From Lottia gigantea (taxonomy: Eukaryota; Mollusca; Gastropoda; Lottiidae), in contig NW_008708797.1 in NCBI RefSeq assembly GCF_000327385.1, positions 1,344,024 to 1,408,023 of the forward strand: a stretch of DNA of 64,000 nt, written 5' to 3'. Positions 1-12,289 of the stretch are shown here, one piece after another; within the stretch, counting starts at the first letter, position 1; each line of letters begins with the position of its first letter. Below the pieces are notes generated by a model, which searched no databases, was not told where the DNA came from, and saw only the letters and a list, made by a program, of their open reading frames with translations. A program made the translations under genes and the position numbers.

Positions 1-3000
1 AGTTTCTTGTCCATTGATCACTAATATAATATTCTGTATTGGTTTGATTTCTGCTGCTAGGATAAGCTGATCTTGATTATTGAAGAGTTATTTCCCATTT
101 GTATTCTTCTGTAGACGACGTCAAGAGAATAAAAAAAAATCTTTACAACTATCAAGGTTTATCATAAAATCACTGATCTTAATAAGGCCACAGACGACAT
201 TCTAATCAAAAACATTAGAAAAACACAACTGATTAGGTTTAGTCTCAGTATGACGCCAATTTGAATATCTTTTGACTACATATCTTGAATAAATAACATT
301 TGTATGGTAACAAATCAATGTTCATCACTATACATGTAATCCTCTTTGTAGAGAACTATCATTAGAAAAACATTATGAAGTCTGTTTTAGATCTTTTGTA
401 ATTTTCTTTCTTTGCGTGTTGAATAAGAATTAATATTGATATTTGATATCCGATATCTTACGATATGCGAGCAATAAGAGCATTTGTTTAATATCTATGC
501 ATAAATTTAAGATACTTTTCATTCAGTCATCCTGATCTGTGGCAGATCAACTTAACAGTGGCAGAATTCAAAAGATCAGGTTAAAAGAATTGAATATGAG
601 CTACTGATATTGGCGAAAACTTTGATAGCCCAGTAAAGCTATCTTAAACTACAAAATTTTATTTATCTGCTTGACCCTGACAAGTGTTCAGGGGAAGTCA
701 GTGAATTATTTTAGTTATAGGATACGAGGTGTAGGAAAGCTAATGCCTTAAAATAATTTTGGGGAATGGTCATAAAAACTCGGATGAGACATGAGCGTGG
801 AAAAGACCCACCGTAACAGACGTTGTAAGGTAAAATAAAGTATAATTAAAGTTTAATGAGATTAGGAAAGAATCAAGACGTCTCCATGACAAATCTCAAA
901 GTGTCAAATGTATCTAAAGACAAATGTTCAACAATGCCACACATAATCAAATTAATCTACCAAAATTTGCCAGAAAACGAAATTCGTGGCAGAAAATAGA
1001 AAAAGTGAATTTAAAATCGTCTGGTACTTACTTTATCAACCTCACGAAATCAATTTCTGTCAACTTCAGATTTGTACGTCTGCTAAATCCGTCCAATTAT
1101 ATTCTACAGACTTATTCTACTCGTCACTAGTTGACACACGTTATGGTTGTCTTGTTCTCCTGAAATAATGAAAAATAGCTTTATATTAACAGAGCAATTC
1201 TAGCCTGATGAAGCCAGTGTTTGATTTCTGATGATCGCAGACTAAATTCCGTGGCCCATTTGCGATCACATTAATTGGGACGACCAGATTAAAACGTCCA
1301 ATTTTTCTTTTCAGCATTAGTATGGAATATCTTATTATAAAACTAACGTGCACCATAACGGTAGTTAGAAGATTACTTCAATTGCGGAGAAATCGAAATT
1401 ATACAGATGAGCAATGACAGTAGACAACATGGTTAATGTATAGATTAAGATAGTTTCTTGGACATAATTTTCTTTCACATAATTTGCCTGACCATAGCAA
1501 AAACTTTATTGTGGCAGAACTACTGACGTATTTGTCGGCTTATCCCTAAAATTATGCATAGAATCATACATAGAAACAATCATTACAGGGACCTCGAACA
1601 GTGAACACATCAATAAATTCAATCAATGTGATTACTGGACAATGTTCTCTGGTTAAATGTGTCCTTGTGAATTGAGTGGATATAATCAGATAAAGGTTTA
1701 ATCAAATAATGATTTTATCAGCCATCTTACACTATATTTGATATATACCTAAAAATAAAATTAATTCGATATTCATTGTTCTTCACAGTATGGGACCAAT
1801 TGAGATACACGTCATTGTGTAATGTGCATTGTGGTTGTTGATTAACGTAATAAATTCACTACAATGTGACTCTTTCTGACGACTTCATATGAAGGTAATC
1901 AAGTGGCATGTATTCATTTAGTCGTGATCTGTCAAGGTTGTCGAACTGATTTGACTGGGCGTAATCAGTTGCATGTCATATTGGACAAGATCTACCACTT
2001 TTCATTTTGGTTCAACTCATTTATTCATCAAGTTTTATTAGAATACGTGGTAAATTCAAATTAAAAGGCTTTATTTAGTATGAGCTTTGCTACAATTATC
2101 ACTACTACACCACGGTATCAGAAGTTGGGTTACCAGCATGACATCCCCTTTGATAGAATACATGTATATAGATAATAATATCTAGTTTGGTATTTTTCTT
2201 CCACGTCAGTTTGCCGGAGACGGCTGGTGAACAAGATCGTTCCTCAACCTTTATTGCTAAGCTCTTGACTCCATATTAAGAACTGAAGTTTGATTGAGCT
2301 CCTGTCCAATAAATTCTTTGACAAATTATACCAGAGAGGCAGGTCACGCCAACTCTTACTATCATCGGTGTTATTTTTGTACACTTACTTGTCAAGAAAT
2401 GTCAATCTTTCGGTCATTTGCTATTTGAAGAATCATTAGGCGTCTAATAAGAAAGTTCTTGAATCATTCATCGAAACAAGGCAACGAAGGGATTAAATCA
2501 AAGAATGGAAGGAAACTACAATGTGTTTAAAAGGAAGTATAATCAGATGAATGGTATAAATGAACATCGTGGTGTCATTCTAATCACTGCCTTATTCATG
2601 TATTGTATAAAGTTCTACTTAGACTTATTAGGAAGTATTGTCATTGTATATGGACGTCTGTTTCGTATAGTGGAGGACAGCAAATAATACTAATGGCTAT
2701 TTCTAATCATAATGTAAGTTAATTACACAACTACACCTCATGTTATTTCTCTAAAGGTTTATTTTCGTTTTAAAATCAAAATATAGACTTAGTCACCATA
2801 TTACACCACAGTAATACTCTCCATAACTCGATAATTCATAAAATGACCTTTTTTGTATGGCGATAAGGTGATAAGACTTTCCTTTAGCACATTTTTAAAC
2901 AAAGTTCCTGTGGGTCTATGTTACATTCCCAGATATGCTATGAATTCTGAATGAATCCACGATTTCCATGATGGCTAGGGCATCCGCAATATTTTCAAGA

Positions 3001-4521
3001 GAAGATTAGTGAATGCTTCGGACCCTATTACTTTGTTAGCGAAACAGAATTAGTGAAGGTTACACGTTCTTGTTTGTAGTAGTTCTACACGTAACAATGA
3101 CTTGCACCGTTGTGTTAGGCTATTGTTGCCTTGCATGATATATAACATTTGGCTGTCAATGTAACTTAGTGTAGTATCGAACACAAGATTCTCTATATAA
3201 CTAGCACTGTTTTTTTTTTATATAAAAGAAAACTTATAACACATCGATTTCGTTGAAACTAATCTCATTTGCAGCTAAACAAACCAGACATCTTTCACAA
3301 AGAATATATCATCAAAATCGCATTATATCTTTCATCATGCTAATGTTTTTTGTATTTTCTCTATGTAGATTTGATTTTTGATTTTTAACAAATTCGAAAT
3401 TTTCTGGCATATTAATATCATATTCTGATTGAAATATGAAAATTATTCAAGACGCCAAAACGAATTAAGGGACAGTGCGACATTTTGGGGGTGTTAATTT
3501 TAGTTTTGAATAGATGTTTATTGTATATATCACAGAGAAATTGACAAGTCGTCATTTTAACATTTAAATGCGGATAATTCTGGACACACATGGATTTGAA
3601 GGCTCAAATTTCGACGGTTGGCTGTGAACACCATTACTGATTAGCTAAGCTGAAAAATTCCAGTTTCTGAGACTTAACCCTTTAAAATGTATTCAACACT
3701 GAAGAGGCGACGAAAAGAAGACAAGACTTTCAGAGGTTAACAAAACATTTCGATTTCACATCAATTTTAAATGGTCCTTTAAAAGTCCAGGTTCAAATAT
3801 TGTTATTAATGGGGAAGTATGCGATATGTTCATTATGAAAAAACATGTTACTTCAACCAAAAAGTATAGCGACCGTAAAAATTTTACGATAACCTTATTA
3901 ATAGTTTTTAGCGTTCTTAAATCTATACTTTTCGTTAATTTGAGTACCTGAATTTTCCGACACCTTTATAAAATTAGACCTCCCCTTTAAGCATATACTG
4001 GGTTCTATTTCTAAAGAAGGAAAGGAAGTATTTTACAGGTATAAACAAATTAAAAAAAAATGTGATATCAAGATATTTACAGAGATTTAATGCAGGTTTG
4101 TAGACATTTTCTAAACATAAACTACATGGTAGTAAAACTTTCCGACGCCAGTTTTAAGATGTAGCGATATTAAAGAAGGTTTTTTTTTAAAAAAAAATGG
4201 TATTGAATAAAGAGGTACGACTACATTATGATTGAAGTATGTTTAAAAATATTATTCTTACTAATTTTAACCGATAACAATAGCTTGCAAAATAAAGCTA
4301 GCTTTGAATTTAGAGTCGAGACTGAAGGATGAATAAAACTCTTTAAGAGATCCCAGTGGACGAAATATACCGATATTAGCCTATGCTACTTTCTAAAATA
4401 AGAGCATTTGTTTATTTTATTGTTTGGGATTTATAATAGTACCCAATATATTTATACAGTCAACCTCTTATATATCAACCTTGACATATTACTCTTGGCA
4501 GTATGTATTCATTATATATAA
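1..4521. other. Non-coding, no gene seen
   Basis: AT-rich DNA with only short chance frames (at most 68 codons) that match nothing I recognise. The section 3466-3991 begins AAGGGACAG and ends CCCCTTTAA, which hints at a degraded inverted-repeat element but is too weak to call. Confidence 0.5.
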
Positions 4522-4686
4522 TATCGATGGTCATTAAAAACTAAACGTCATTTCCAGGAAGATATTAAGCTGTCTCAATGAAGATTATTAGATATTAGAT
4601 AGACAAGTCAGATAATTATAATACATATTTTAATAAGAATGTAACGGAGGTGACAGTAAAACATCAGTAATAAAAAGAACTTCTTT
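4522..4686 (+). repeat. Left copy of a ~165-bp dispersed repeat (inverted partner at 11222-11386)
   Basis: From TATCGATGGTCATT to GAACTTCTTT this segment matches the reverse complement of 11222-11386. The outer ~135 bp is nearly identical; the inner part is looser, with small indels. The two copies enclose a TIR element and a DIRS-like element. Confidence 0.9.
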
Positions 4687-4693
4687 GGTTGAT

Positions 4694-5478
4694 TTAAAGC
4701 CGGGCGTTCACTAGAGAGTTTTAGAGCACGAGTTCGCTGTCCGAGAGTAACTCGCGAGCGGAAGGTATTTTGTGAGCAACTGTTTGACAGTCGCAACCAA
4801 CTCTCTATAGAACTGCTGAGAGCGATTTCTCTCAAGCGGAAGGGAGTCTCCTATAAAATGTCAGGCATCCGAACCGAGCTGTCGATACAACTGCGGCGAG
4901 TGATTTTCTGTCAAGTGGAAGGGGGTCTGCTACAAACTGTCAAATACAGATTTCTGTTTGAGCGTGCCCTCAATTAATAGAACAGTGTTCAGAACAGTGT
5001 TCTATTTCTGCGAGAACTATCAGCTTTTTATTTACAGGCCTATCATATTTTCACAACACTTGGAGTCTGAAATATGCCGAAACGTACGGAATAGACGCGT
5101 GAAGATCGCCTCATCACAGAATATGAAACTCGTCCTGTGCTTTGGGATGTTCAATCGACTGAGTTTTGAGACAGGCAGAAAAAGAAAGATGCATGGAAGA
5201 ACTTGGCCGAATCGGTACAAAAAGACATTGTGCACTCTTTTTCCCTGCTTCGTCTTTCCATCGATTATAATTATAGACGCAGCAATTCGTTTTCTTAGAC
5301 AACAACATTTTCCAATAGGAAGTTGTAAATCAAACTGGCAAGATGTCGTGCAACTCGCAACTCCTTCCCACGAGCAGCTCGCGAATGTAATTTGTCTCTC
5401 AGGTGGAAGGAGCACTGACAGTTCTCTCGCGAGTAACTCTCAGAAAAAACTCTCGAGTGGACGCTCTGCTTCAGAAGC
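4694..5478. mobile_element. Probable non-autonomous TIR DNA transposon, ~0.78 kb
   Basis: The left end reads GGGCGTTCACTAGAGAGTTT and the right end, reverse-complemented, reads GAGCGTCCACTCGAGAGTTT. Both continue into stretches rich in GAGAGTAACTCGCGAG-like motifs that recur inside both ends. The element is GC-richer than its surroundings. Ends of the GGGCGTTCAC type are typical of PIF/Harbinger- or ISL2EU-like elements, but I see no transposase and could not fix a target duplication. The overlapping frames on both strands (for example 4958-5551 plus and 5032-5415 minus) run through repeat sequence and show no domain. Confidence 0.65.
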
Positions 5479-6732
5479 AAATCATTCTATACAAATTAGT
5501 TTAAAAATTTGTAATATATCCGACTATCAGGAACAAAGGCTCCAACATTAGACCGCTTTGAATTCGATCTTAAGTCAAACGAAAATGTTTCTTGTAGCTT
5601 ATTCTGTCTCTTTGCCGCTTTTGCATTCCATGCATATACATGGATATGTAAAAAGTGTAAATTACGTACCATGCAATATAAACATATGCACTGATACTTT
5701 CAAGGAATTTAATTCTTTTCGCTGCACTACTTGCCACTACTTGTTTTCCTTTTCACTTCAAATAATTAATATATAACCACAACAGAAACATAGCACCGGA
5801 AAATATAATTCTTCCACACGCCATATCGAGATAATAATGGACACGGTGCATTAACAACGTCACTGACTCCCACAATTACCTCTACTGCTCATCACTAATT
5901 CACGCATTCCACTTTCCCTCTCTTTCCTCTTTAGAATTTATCCCCACCATTCTCTCTCTCTTCTCTCTTTTAATCGTTAGTTCTGTAATAACCAATTTCG
6001 AACGCATCTTCTACTAATATCAGAATCTTACAGCATAGTTCCCATTACAAACATGTTGCAGGTGAAACTTGACAATTTTAACAAGGGTTGAATCGTACTC
6101 AGAGTTGAGCCTCAACTAAACCATTGTCTTGATTAATTGGTGATTTCTGGTCAGAGGGGATTTCCATTGGCTGGTAGGTCAATGGTTGGTTTAATATGCC
6201 CTTTATTCAAAATTAGTTTTATGGTTGTATTATTTCAAGACGATTGTTGCGATTATCCTGACAAACCCAGAACGAGTTTATAAAATCCCGATTTGGGATT
6301 GAGTTGAAATCAGGGGTAAGTTACAAAACCAGTGTGTATATGAATTTTCAGCAACTTTTCAATCAGAGAGGTCTTACGTTTCATACTTGATACCTACAGT
6401 GAATGAAGCAACAATCTTTCATTTTACAAGGTATATAATTTTGTACTTCTTAGTCCTTTGTCTTAATTGCAACTGTTTTGCAAAGCAGCTTCGTTATGGT
6501 GTGCCGGTACTTCTAAGATTATTCTATAGACGAGATATCACAACCTTTACCTCGTCGTTTATTCTGTACTGCAACATATCCTTGTCTGAATATCGTCGCA
6601 ATTTAACCAAAAATTGTCATAGAGAGAAATGACAATTTTATACTGTATTGGTAAAATGTTATATTAAACCAATAGTTACTAAAGAGATAGAAACATTCTA
6701 AAGAAGCACATTTAAATAGTAAGAAAAGATGA
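5479..6732. other. Non-coding, no gene seen
   Basis: AT-rich spacer between the TIR element and the DIRS-like element. It holds a pyrimidine-rich tract at about 5905-5972 (CTCTCTTTCCTC-type) and no recognisable gene. Confidence 0.5.
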
Positions 6733-6917
6733 TTTTATTTCATAATACATTACCTGACATATATTACATATGAACTTCATTACTTCATGATAGCTTTAAA
6801 CTCGCCCTACTTCCGGATCAACTCAGTGTTAACCGGAAATAGAGAAAACGTGTATTACGCATGCGCGTTAGCATGATAAACACTACCTAAATCAGTTTTC
6901 ATTGCTCGGCGCGTGTG
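6733..6917 (+). repeat. Left inverted terminal repeat of the DIRS-like element
   Basis: Begins TTTTATTTCATAATACATTA and runs through an ACCGGAAATAGAG core to GGCGCGTGT. Its inner ~130 bp match the reverse complement of the right repeat with about nine differences. Its outer 42 bp are copied in reverse in the ICR. Confidence 0.9.
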
Positions 6918-6968
6918 TTCGCACGTGTTTTAGATTAGCTTTATTTACTCAGTGTTTATTTTGGAAAG

Positions 6969-7940
6969 AGATGTCTTCTGACGACTCTCTTCGAAGTTCT
7001 TTGATGATAAGAAATGACAAATCGGAAGCAAATTCGGAATTTGTCCGTGATGAAAATCGGCCGAAATCGGAAGTGAGAATAAATCGGACGCAACTCAGAA
7101 CTGTCCGAAGCACAAAGCTTCTAAGACGACAAATAATAAGGTGAGAACGCGTGATCGTATCTCTAATTTAGAATCCAAATTGGATAAATTTCTTGAGGTT
7201 TTTGACCAACGATCTTTTATTGCCCCCACTTTTGAGGCGGCTTTCTAGAAGCATCGGAAAATTGACAAATCACAAAGATTTGATCAGACTAGGCCTATTC
7301 GTGATAAGATTTGAACAAACTATTATATAAAATGGTAGAAAAGATTGCGTATCGTGGCCAGCAGGCAGCGGCCATGGGTATTAATATTCAGCTTTTCATA
7401 CAATAGGCTTTAAGGTCCTTAATGGTTGTCAACTGGTTCAGATAGTAAAGAACAATCGGTGGAAAAAATTCAGAATATTTTCGCTATGACAACTAAAAGT
7501 CTTGACCAACTAGGTAGAGTCGGGGCATTTCACCACATCATTAGAAGAGTGGTGGCTATGTCTGACTCTGCCCTATACGAACTGGATGTGGCGAGACGGT
7601 TGTCAAATTTACCTTTGTCAGAAGAGGGTGTTTTTGGTCCTGGCCTGGAGACCACGTTGAAAGTCGGCAAGGAACAGAAGCGAACCATGCAAGACTTGCG
7701 ATTTTCAAGCGCGCAAACGCAATAGTAGTGTAGTACAACAACCTGAACCTTTCAAGAGGGGTCGTTTGTCATATAAACCTTATGAACCTGCTAATTATAA
7801 CACGAGTTCTAATTATAGTTTTCGTGCCAAACCGTACACAGAGAGGTACCAAGACAAGAAGCCATACACCAGGGGCTATGACAGAAAGCCTAACTTTAAG
7901 TCAGGAAAAGCTTACAGACCCAACAAGAAGTCTAATGAAT
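6969..7940 (+). pseudogene. gag-like region of the DIRS-like element (fossil)
   Basis: Translated segments include LGRVGAFHHIIRR and a charged segment resembling the first open frame of DIRS elements, followed by an Arg/Tyr/Lys-rich stretch. It lies between the left terminal repeat and the reverse transcriptase, the usual place of that frame. Identification rests on position and loose resemblance. Confidence 0.6.
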
Positions 7941-7965
7941 GACTCGGTAAGTTCGGGGTGGGGGG

Positions 7966-9400
7966 ATGTGGGGGGGCAAGGATTTATTGGCAGATCTTCT
8001 GGAGGTACCTGTGGGAGGTCGTTTGTCACTGTTTCTGGAACCTTGTAAGCAGGTCACATCAGACAAATGGGCTTTGTCGATGATAAAGGAAGGCTATAAG
8101 CTGGAATTTGTAAAGAAACCTCCATTTTTGAGGGTTAAAGCCCACTCTGGTTTCCCAAAAAGAGCTTGGCCTTATAAAGGCAGAGGTAAATTCCCTTTTG
8201 GAAAAAAATGCTATAGAAAGGGTTCAAAAAACAGAGATCCATTCAGGTTTTTACAGTATACGTTATTCCTTGTTCCCAAAAAGAACGGGGAACTGCGTCC
8301 GGTTATCAACCTGAAACCACTCAACAGGTATATCCGTAAGACTCATTTCAAGATGGACCACTTGATAAAGGTTTTGGGTATGGTAAGCAAGGGAGATTGG
8401 GCCATTTCGATAGACCTAAAGGATGCTTACTTTCACATTCCCATTTGGTCAGAGCATCGGAAGTATCTCCGTTTTTGTGTGGAGAAGGTGGTGTATCAAT
8501 TCAAGGCACTTTGCTTCGGCCCTACCTCGGCTCCGAGAGTGTTCACAAAGCTTTTAGCGGTAGTGGCAGGTCATCTGAGGCGACAAAATGTCCACATGGC
8601 TATTTATTTAGACGACATTTTAACAGTAAGTGGGACGAAATCGAGACTGATTTTGGATCGGGAAAAGGTCCTGACAACTTTCACTCACCTCGGTTTCATA
8701 GTAAATCTAAAGAAGTCCCACCTGATCCCATCTCAAGGGAAGAATCTAAGTCGAACGGCTTATCAAATTTTAAAAGGACAGAATACGGCAAGGGATTATC
8801 TTCGTTTGTTGGGAATGATAGCATATTATCTAGAACTGATACCCAATGCTCGCCTTTTCATGAAACCGATCCAGTGTCATTTATTGCGGACCTGGAATCC
8901 AAGCATACAGAGTATGAGTATCCATATCCCAACAGCCGAGAGTCTAAAGACGCATTTTTTGTGGTGGACGAAAATGAAAAATTTAGCAAAAGGCCGGTCT
9001 CTGGTCCCACTGGTGCCTACTCTGACCCTAACAGCAGATGCATCACTCCAGGGTTGGGGTGCTCATATGGAGGATCAAGTAGTGCAGGGGGCATGGCCAG
9101 TATATTGGAGACATCATCACATAAATTTGCTAGAGTTGAAGGCTGTCCATCTGGCAATTCAGCATTTTTTACAAGAGCTGTGAGGGAAAGTGGTTTTAAT
9201 AAGAACCGACAATTCCACCGTAGTGCAATACCCAAAGAAACAAGGTGGGACTCGATCGGTATTGTTGTGTCAGGAGACATGGAATCTTTGGCAGATGCTT
9301 CTCCAGAACAATATTGCAATTCAAGTAGCACACATAAAGGAAGTGGACAATGTGTTAGCAGACAGATTGAGTCGCAGCAACATTCTGTCATCGGAATGGG
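7966..9400 (+). pseudogene. Reverse transcriptase and RNase H region of the DIRS-like element (fossil)
   Basis: RT motifs are plain: FLVPKKNGELRPVINLKPLN, then SIDLKDAYFHIPI, then the active-site YLDD. Downstream come RNase H signatures (LTADASLQGWGAH, NLLELKAV, RTDNSTVV, NVLADRLSR). The order and flavour match DIRS and Gypsy-like RT/RNase H. The tyrosine recombinase downstream and the inverted ends favour DIRS. Part of a broken element. Confidence 0.9.
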
Positions 9401-9839
9401 TGCTCAATCGACTGGTGGTGAACAAAATCCTCTTCTTTTGGGGTCAACCGGTAATGGATCTTTTTGCAACGGCTCACAACAAACAGACCCCAGTGTTCTG
9501 CTCTTGGCAAAATCATCCACAGGCTTTTGCAGTGGATGCACTGTCGATTCCATGGGACAATATGTTTGCTTATGCCTTCCCGCCAATCAGTCTGATACCC
9601 TTGTTTCTGAATCACATGGAACTGTTTCAGTGCGAAGTGATTCTGATTGCGCCATTCTGGCCAAGACAGATTTGGTTTCCAAACATTTTGGGAATGTTGA
9701 TACAGTCGCCATTGATGTTGCCAGTGTCACAAACTCTCCTATATCAGGGCAAGCCGGAAATGTTTCATCGAGATCCAGGAAGTCTCAGATTGACTGCATG
9801 GCGATTGTCAACAAACGTTTCGAAGCAAAGGGGTTTTCT

Positions 9840-10382
9840 CAGAAAACTAGAGAGCTCATGTCGGCATCATGGAGAGGGGGCACAAGAAGGGATTATGATT
9901 CCAAGTTCAGAAAATTTGTCACTTGGTGCGCTGAACCGGATATCGATCCCTATGTTGCATCTCTAGACCAGTGCTCTAATTTTTTGGCCTGGCTTTACGA
10001 TGATGGGCTTTCCTACCGAACTATATCGGGATATAAATCTATGTTATCAAGGGCTATGTTGCCAGTAGATAACGTACCGGTAGGTCAGCATCCGTATATC
10101 ATAAGATTATTAAAGGGGGTTTTTAATTCTCGTCCTCCTCAGAGGAAATTATTACCAGAATGGGATCTCATGACAGTTCTCAATGCACTTAAGAAACCTC
10201 CTTTTGAGCCTATGAAAAAAGCTAGTATGAAACATGTTACTTATAAGACTGTTTTTCTGTTTGCTATAGTTTCTTTTCGGCGTTGCAGTGATTTGCAATC
10301 CCTAAGACTGGGAGAGGGTAATGTAAATGTACTTTCCAGGGGGTTGACCTTTGTCAGACAAGGTCTGTCGAAACAGGACTAA
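9840..10382 (+). pseudogene. Tyrosine recombinase region of the DIRS-like element (fossil)
   Basis: After the RNase H region a translated segment reads WRGGTRRDYDSKFRKFVTWC, then SNFLAWLYDDGLSYRTISGY, the SAM-like N-terminal domain of phage-type integrases found in DIRS elements. The beginning of the catalytic domain (SFRRCSDLQSLR) follows. This recombinase, in place of a DDE integrase, is what defines the order. Confidence 0.85.
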
Positions 10383-10690
10383 GCTTCACATGTCAGTCCA
10401 CTAATTACTTGATCCTAAAAGAGCTTTCTGTTACTATTTGAAGTCTACAGAGGCTTTCATTTGGTTTGTTTATGGTGTTGGTTTTTAATTTGAGTATTAA
10501 TTATTTAATTAAATTGTATATAAGGGTTTGTCTTTGGAGAAGGTAGCTTCTCCGTTTTTCAACTTTTGTTAGTGGCAAGGACAAGTGTTTTTGAAGTTTG
10601 AAGATTATAAAGTTCTTTTTTATTATGTAAAATAATCCATTTAAAATACTAATTACCCACCACCTAAGTAGCTTTAGGAATCTGAATTAA

Positions 10691-10790
10691 TTCATATGTA
10701 ATATATGTCAGGTAATGTATTATGAAATAAAATTCAAAAATTTGATTAAAGTTCAAATTTTATGAATAATACTTACCTGACATATATTAC
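10691..10790 (+). repeat. Internal complementary region (ICR) of the DIRS-like element
   Basis: This 100-bp block is the reverse complement of the element's left outer end (10691-10732 against 6733-6774) fused to that of its right outer end (10733-10790 against 10970-11026). In DIRS elements this region is thought to template restoration of the termini during replication. Confidence 0.92.
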
Positions 10791-10820
10791 GCACCCTCCC
10801 TAATTTCCCCACATAATCAG

Positions 10821-11029
10821 TACACGCGCCTCGCTGGAAACTGATTTAGTTAGTGCTTACCATGCTAACGTGCATGCGTAGTACACATTTTCTCTATTTC
10901 CGGTTAACACTGAGTTGAACCGGAAGTAGGGCGAGTTTAAAGCTATCATGAAGTAATGAAATTCATATATAATATATGTCAGGTAAGTATTATTCATAAA
11001 ATTTGAACTTTAATCAAATTTTTGAATTT
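10821..11029 (+). repeat. Right inverted terminal repeat of the DIRS-like element
   Basis: Reverse complement of the left repeat through the CGGAAGTAGGGCGAG and GTCAGGTAA sections. It carries about 30 extra outer bases ending AATTTTTGAATTT. Unequal outer ends are normal for the order. Confidence 0.9.
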
Positions 11030-11221
11030 GCGCACATTTCTCACAAATGTAAGGACACTGAAGTTTTTTTTACCACGATGATAATATAAGGATTTTCTTA
11101 TCATTAAGTCATGGTCAATGATTTATCATCATTATGGCGTGATGAACATTTTTCAGCACTACAACCGTTATTCAAAAGTATTAAAACATATTAATTGTCA
11201 AATCTGATGGTCAATGTCCAT

Positions 11222-11386
11222 AAAGAAGTTCCGTTTAATAGTGACTTTATCTTGTCACCTCCGTTACATTCTTATTAAAATATGTATTATAATTATCTGA
11301 CTTGTCTATTTAATATCTAATAATCTTCATTGAGACAGCTTAATATCTTCCTGGATATGACGTTTGGTTTTTAATGACCATCGATA
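11222..11386 (-). repeat. Right copy of the ~165-bp dispersed repeat (inverted partner at 4522-4686)
   Basis: Runs from AAAGAAGTTCC to ACCATCGATA and mirrors the left copy. The bases just outside each copy both offer ATAA (left ..TATAA, right ATAAAG..), which could be a short target duplication if the pair are ends of one element. This is not conclusive in AT-rich DNA. Confidence 0.88.
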
Positions 11387-12289
11387 ATAAAGCAGTATCG
11401 TAATTTATTAAATATACAGATTAAATCCAAACTTAGTGCATGAGTTGAAATGCACTATATTGTTGTGATATTAGTGTTTTATTCAATTTATGATACCAAT
11501 TTACTTAATTTATTACATTTAGTCTATCCAAGTAATAGTAACTGAAAAACTCTTGGTAACATGTATTCATTAAAAGAAATTCATGTTGAGAAAGTCCCCC
11601 GAGGTAAAAATTAATGGAGTTACGTGAAAAGGTTACGTGGAGTCACTTTATACGTAATACGAATCAATCATTCACTTTTAAGCAGATATTAAGTAAATCA
11701 AATATAATGGTAAGACCAGAATAATACTATAAATAAACATACCAATTCCATTAGACATAGCAATTAATAGTACTGACAGATTGAGACTACACTTGTTTTA
11801 TTTAGATTGACCCAGACGTTCTGGAATACGATTTGATTTCAATAATTTGAGTCGTTTCCCATCATCTTAATATATATTTTCAAAATTTACACAATTCATC
11901 AAATTTACTTCAGCCAGACATAAAAATATTGTCATTATATCACAGAATATCAGCTCTATCGTAGGTCAGATCAGAAGTGATTTTTCTCTGATATTCTACA
12001 ACCTTAACATCAAGGAACACGATTTTTAATCAGACAGCAACCTCGAATTACACCATCATCGCCAGACACTATCATTCTTATTATCAAGTAAAGAGTCATG
12101 GATTCAATTTATTTTATTCAACACAAAAACTAATATTAGTTTTGACATTATAACACACACGATACGGTAAAAAAACGTATAACAAATTTTCAACTGATTC
12201 AAGATTGTCAATATATATTGAACCTGAACAAGTCGAAATTACTGTGAATGAACAGCCCCGTGAAATAAGAATATTCAACACATTCATCA
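11387..12289. other. Non-coding, no gene seen
   Basis: AT-rich spacer between the repeat block and the 33-bp minisatellite. Nothing recognised. Confidence 0.5.

Larger units (their letters stand above)
6733..11029 (+). mobile_element. DIRS-like (tyrosine-recombinase) retroelement, broken fossil with complete end structure
   Basis: A 4.3-kb element with the layout of the DIRS order: inverted terminal repeats (6733-6917 and 10821-11029), a gag-like region, reverse transcriptase with RNase H, tyrosine recombinase, then an internal complementary region (10691-10790) just inside the right end. The ICR equals the reverse complement of the left terminus (42 bp) joined to that of the right terminus (57 bp), with no mismatch visible. 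The outer ends meet at a TTT-type junction, as reported for DIRS elements, which make no target duplication. The coding part is broken by several lesions. ITRs agree at roughly 93% where they align. Identical ICR and termini suggest a fairly recent insertion. Confidence 0.9.

Noticed and set aside
3466-3991. Possible inverted-repeat element with AAGGGACAG / CCCCTTTAA ends
   Set aside because: End similarity is under ten bases and the flanks do not extend it.
4958-5551. 197-codon plus-strand frame and overlapping 127-codon minus-strand frame
   Set aside because: Both lie inside the TIR element, overlap each other on opposite strands and show no domain; the length reflects the locally higher GC content.
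10733-11029. Separate ~300-bp MITE with 57-bp inverted ends
   Set aside because: The inverted arms are the ICR and right terminus of the DIRS-like element, which explains them fully.
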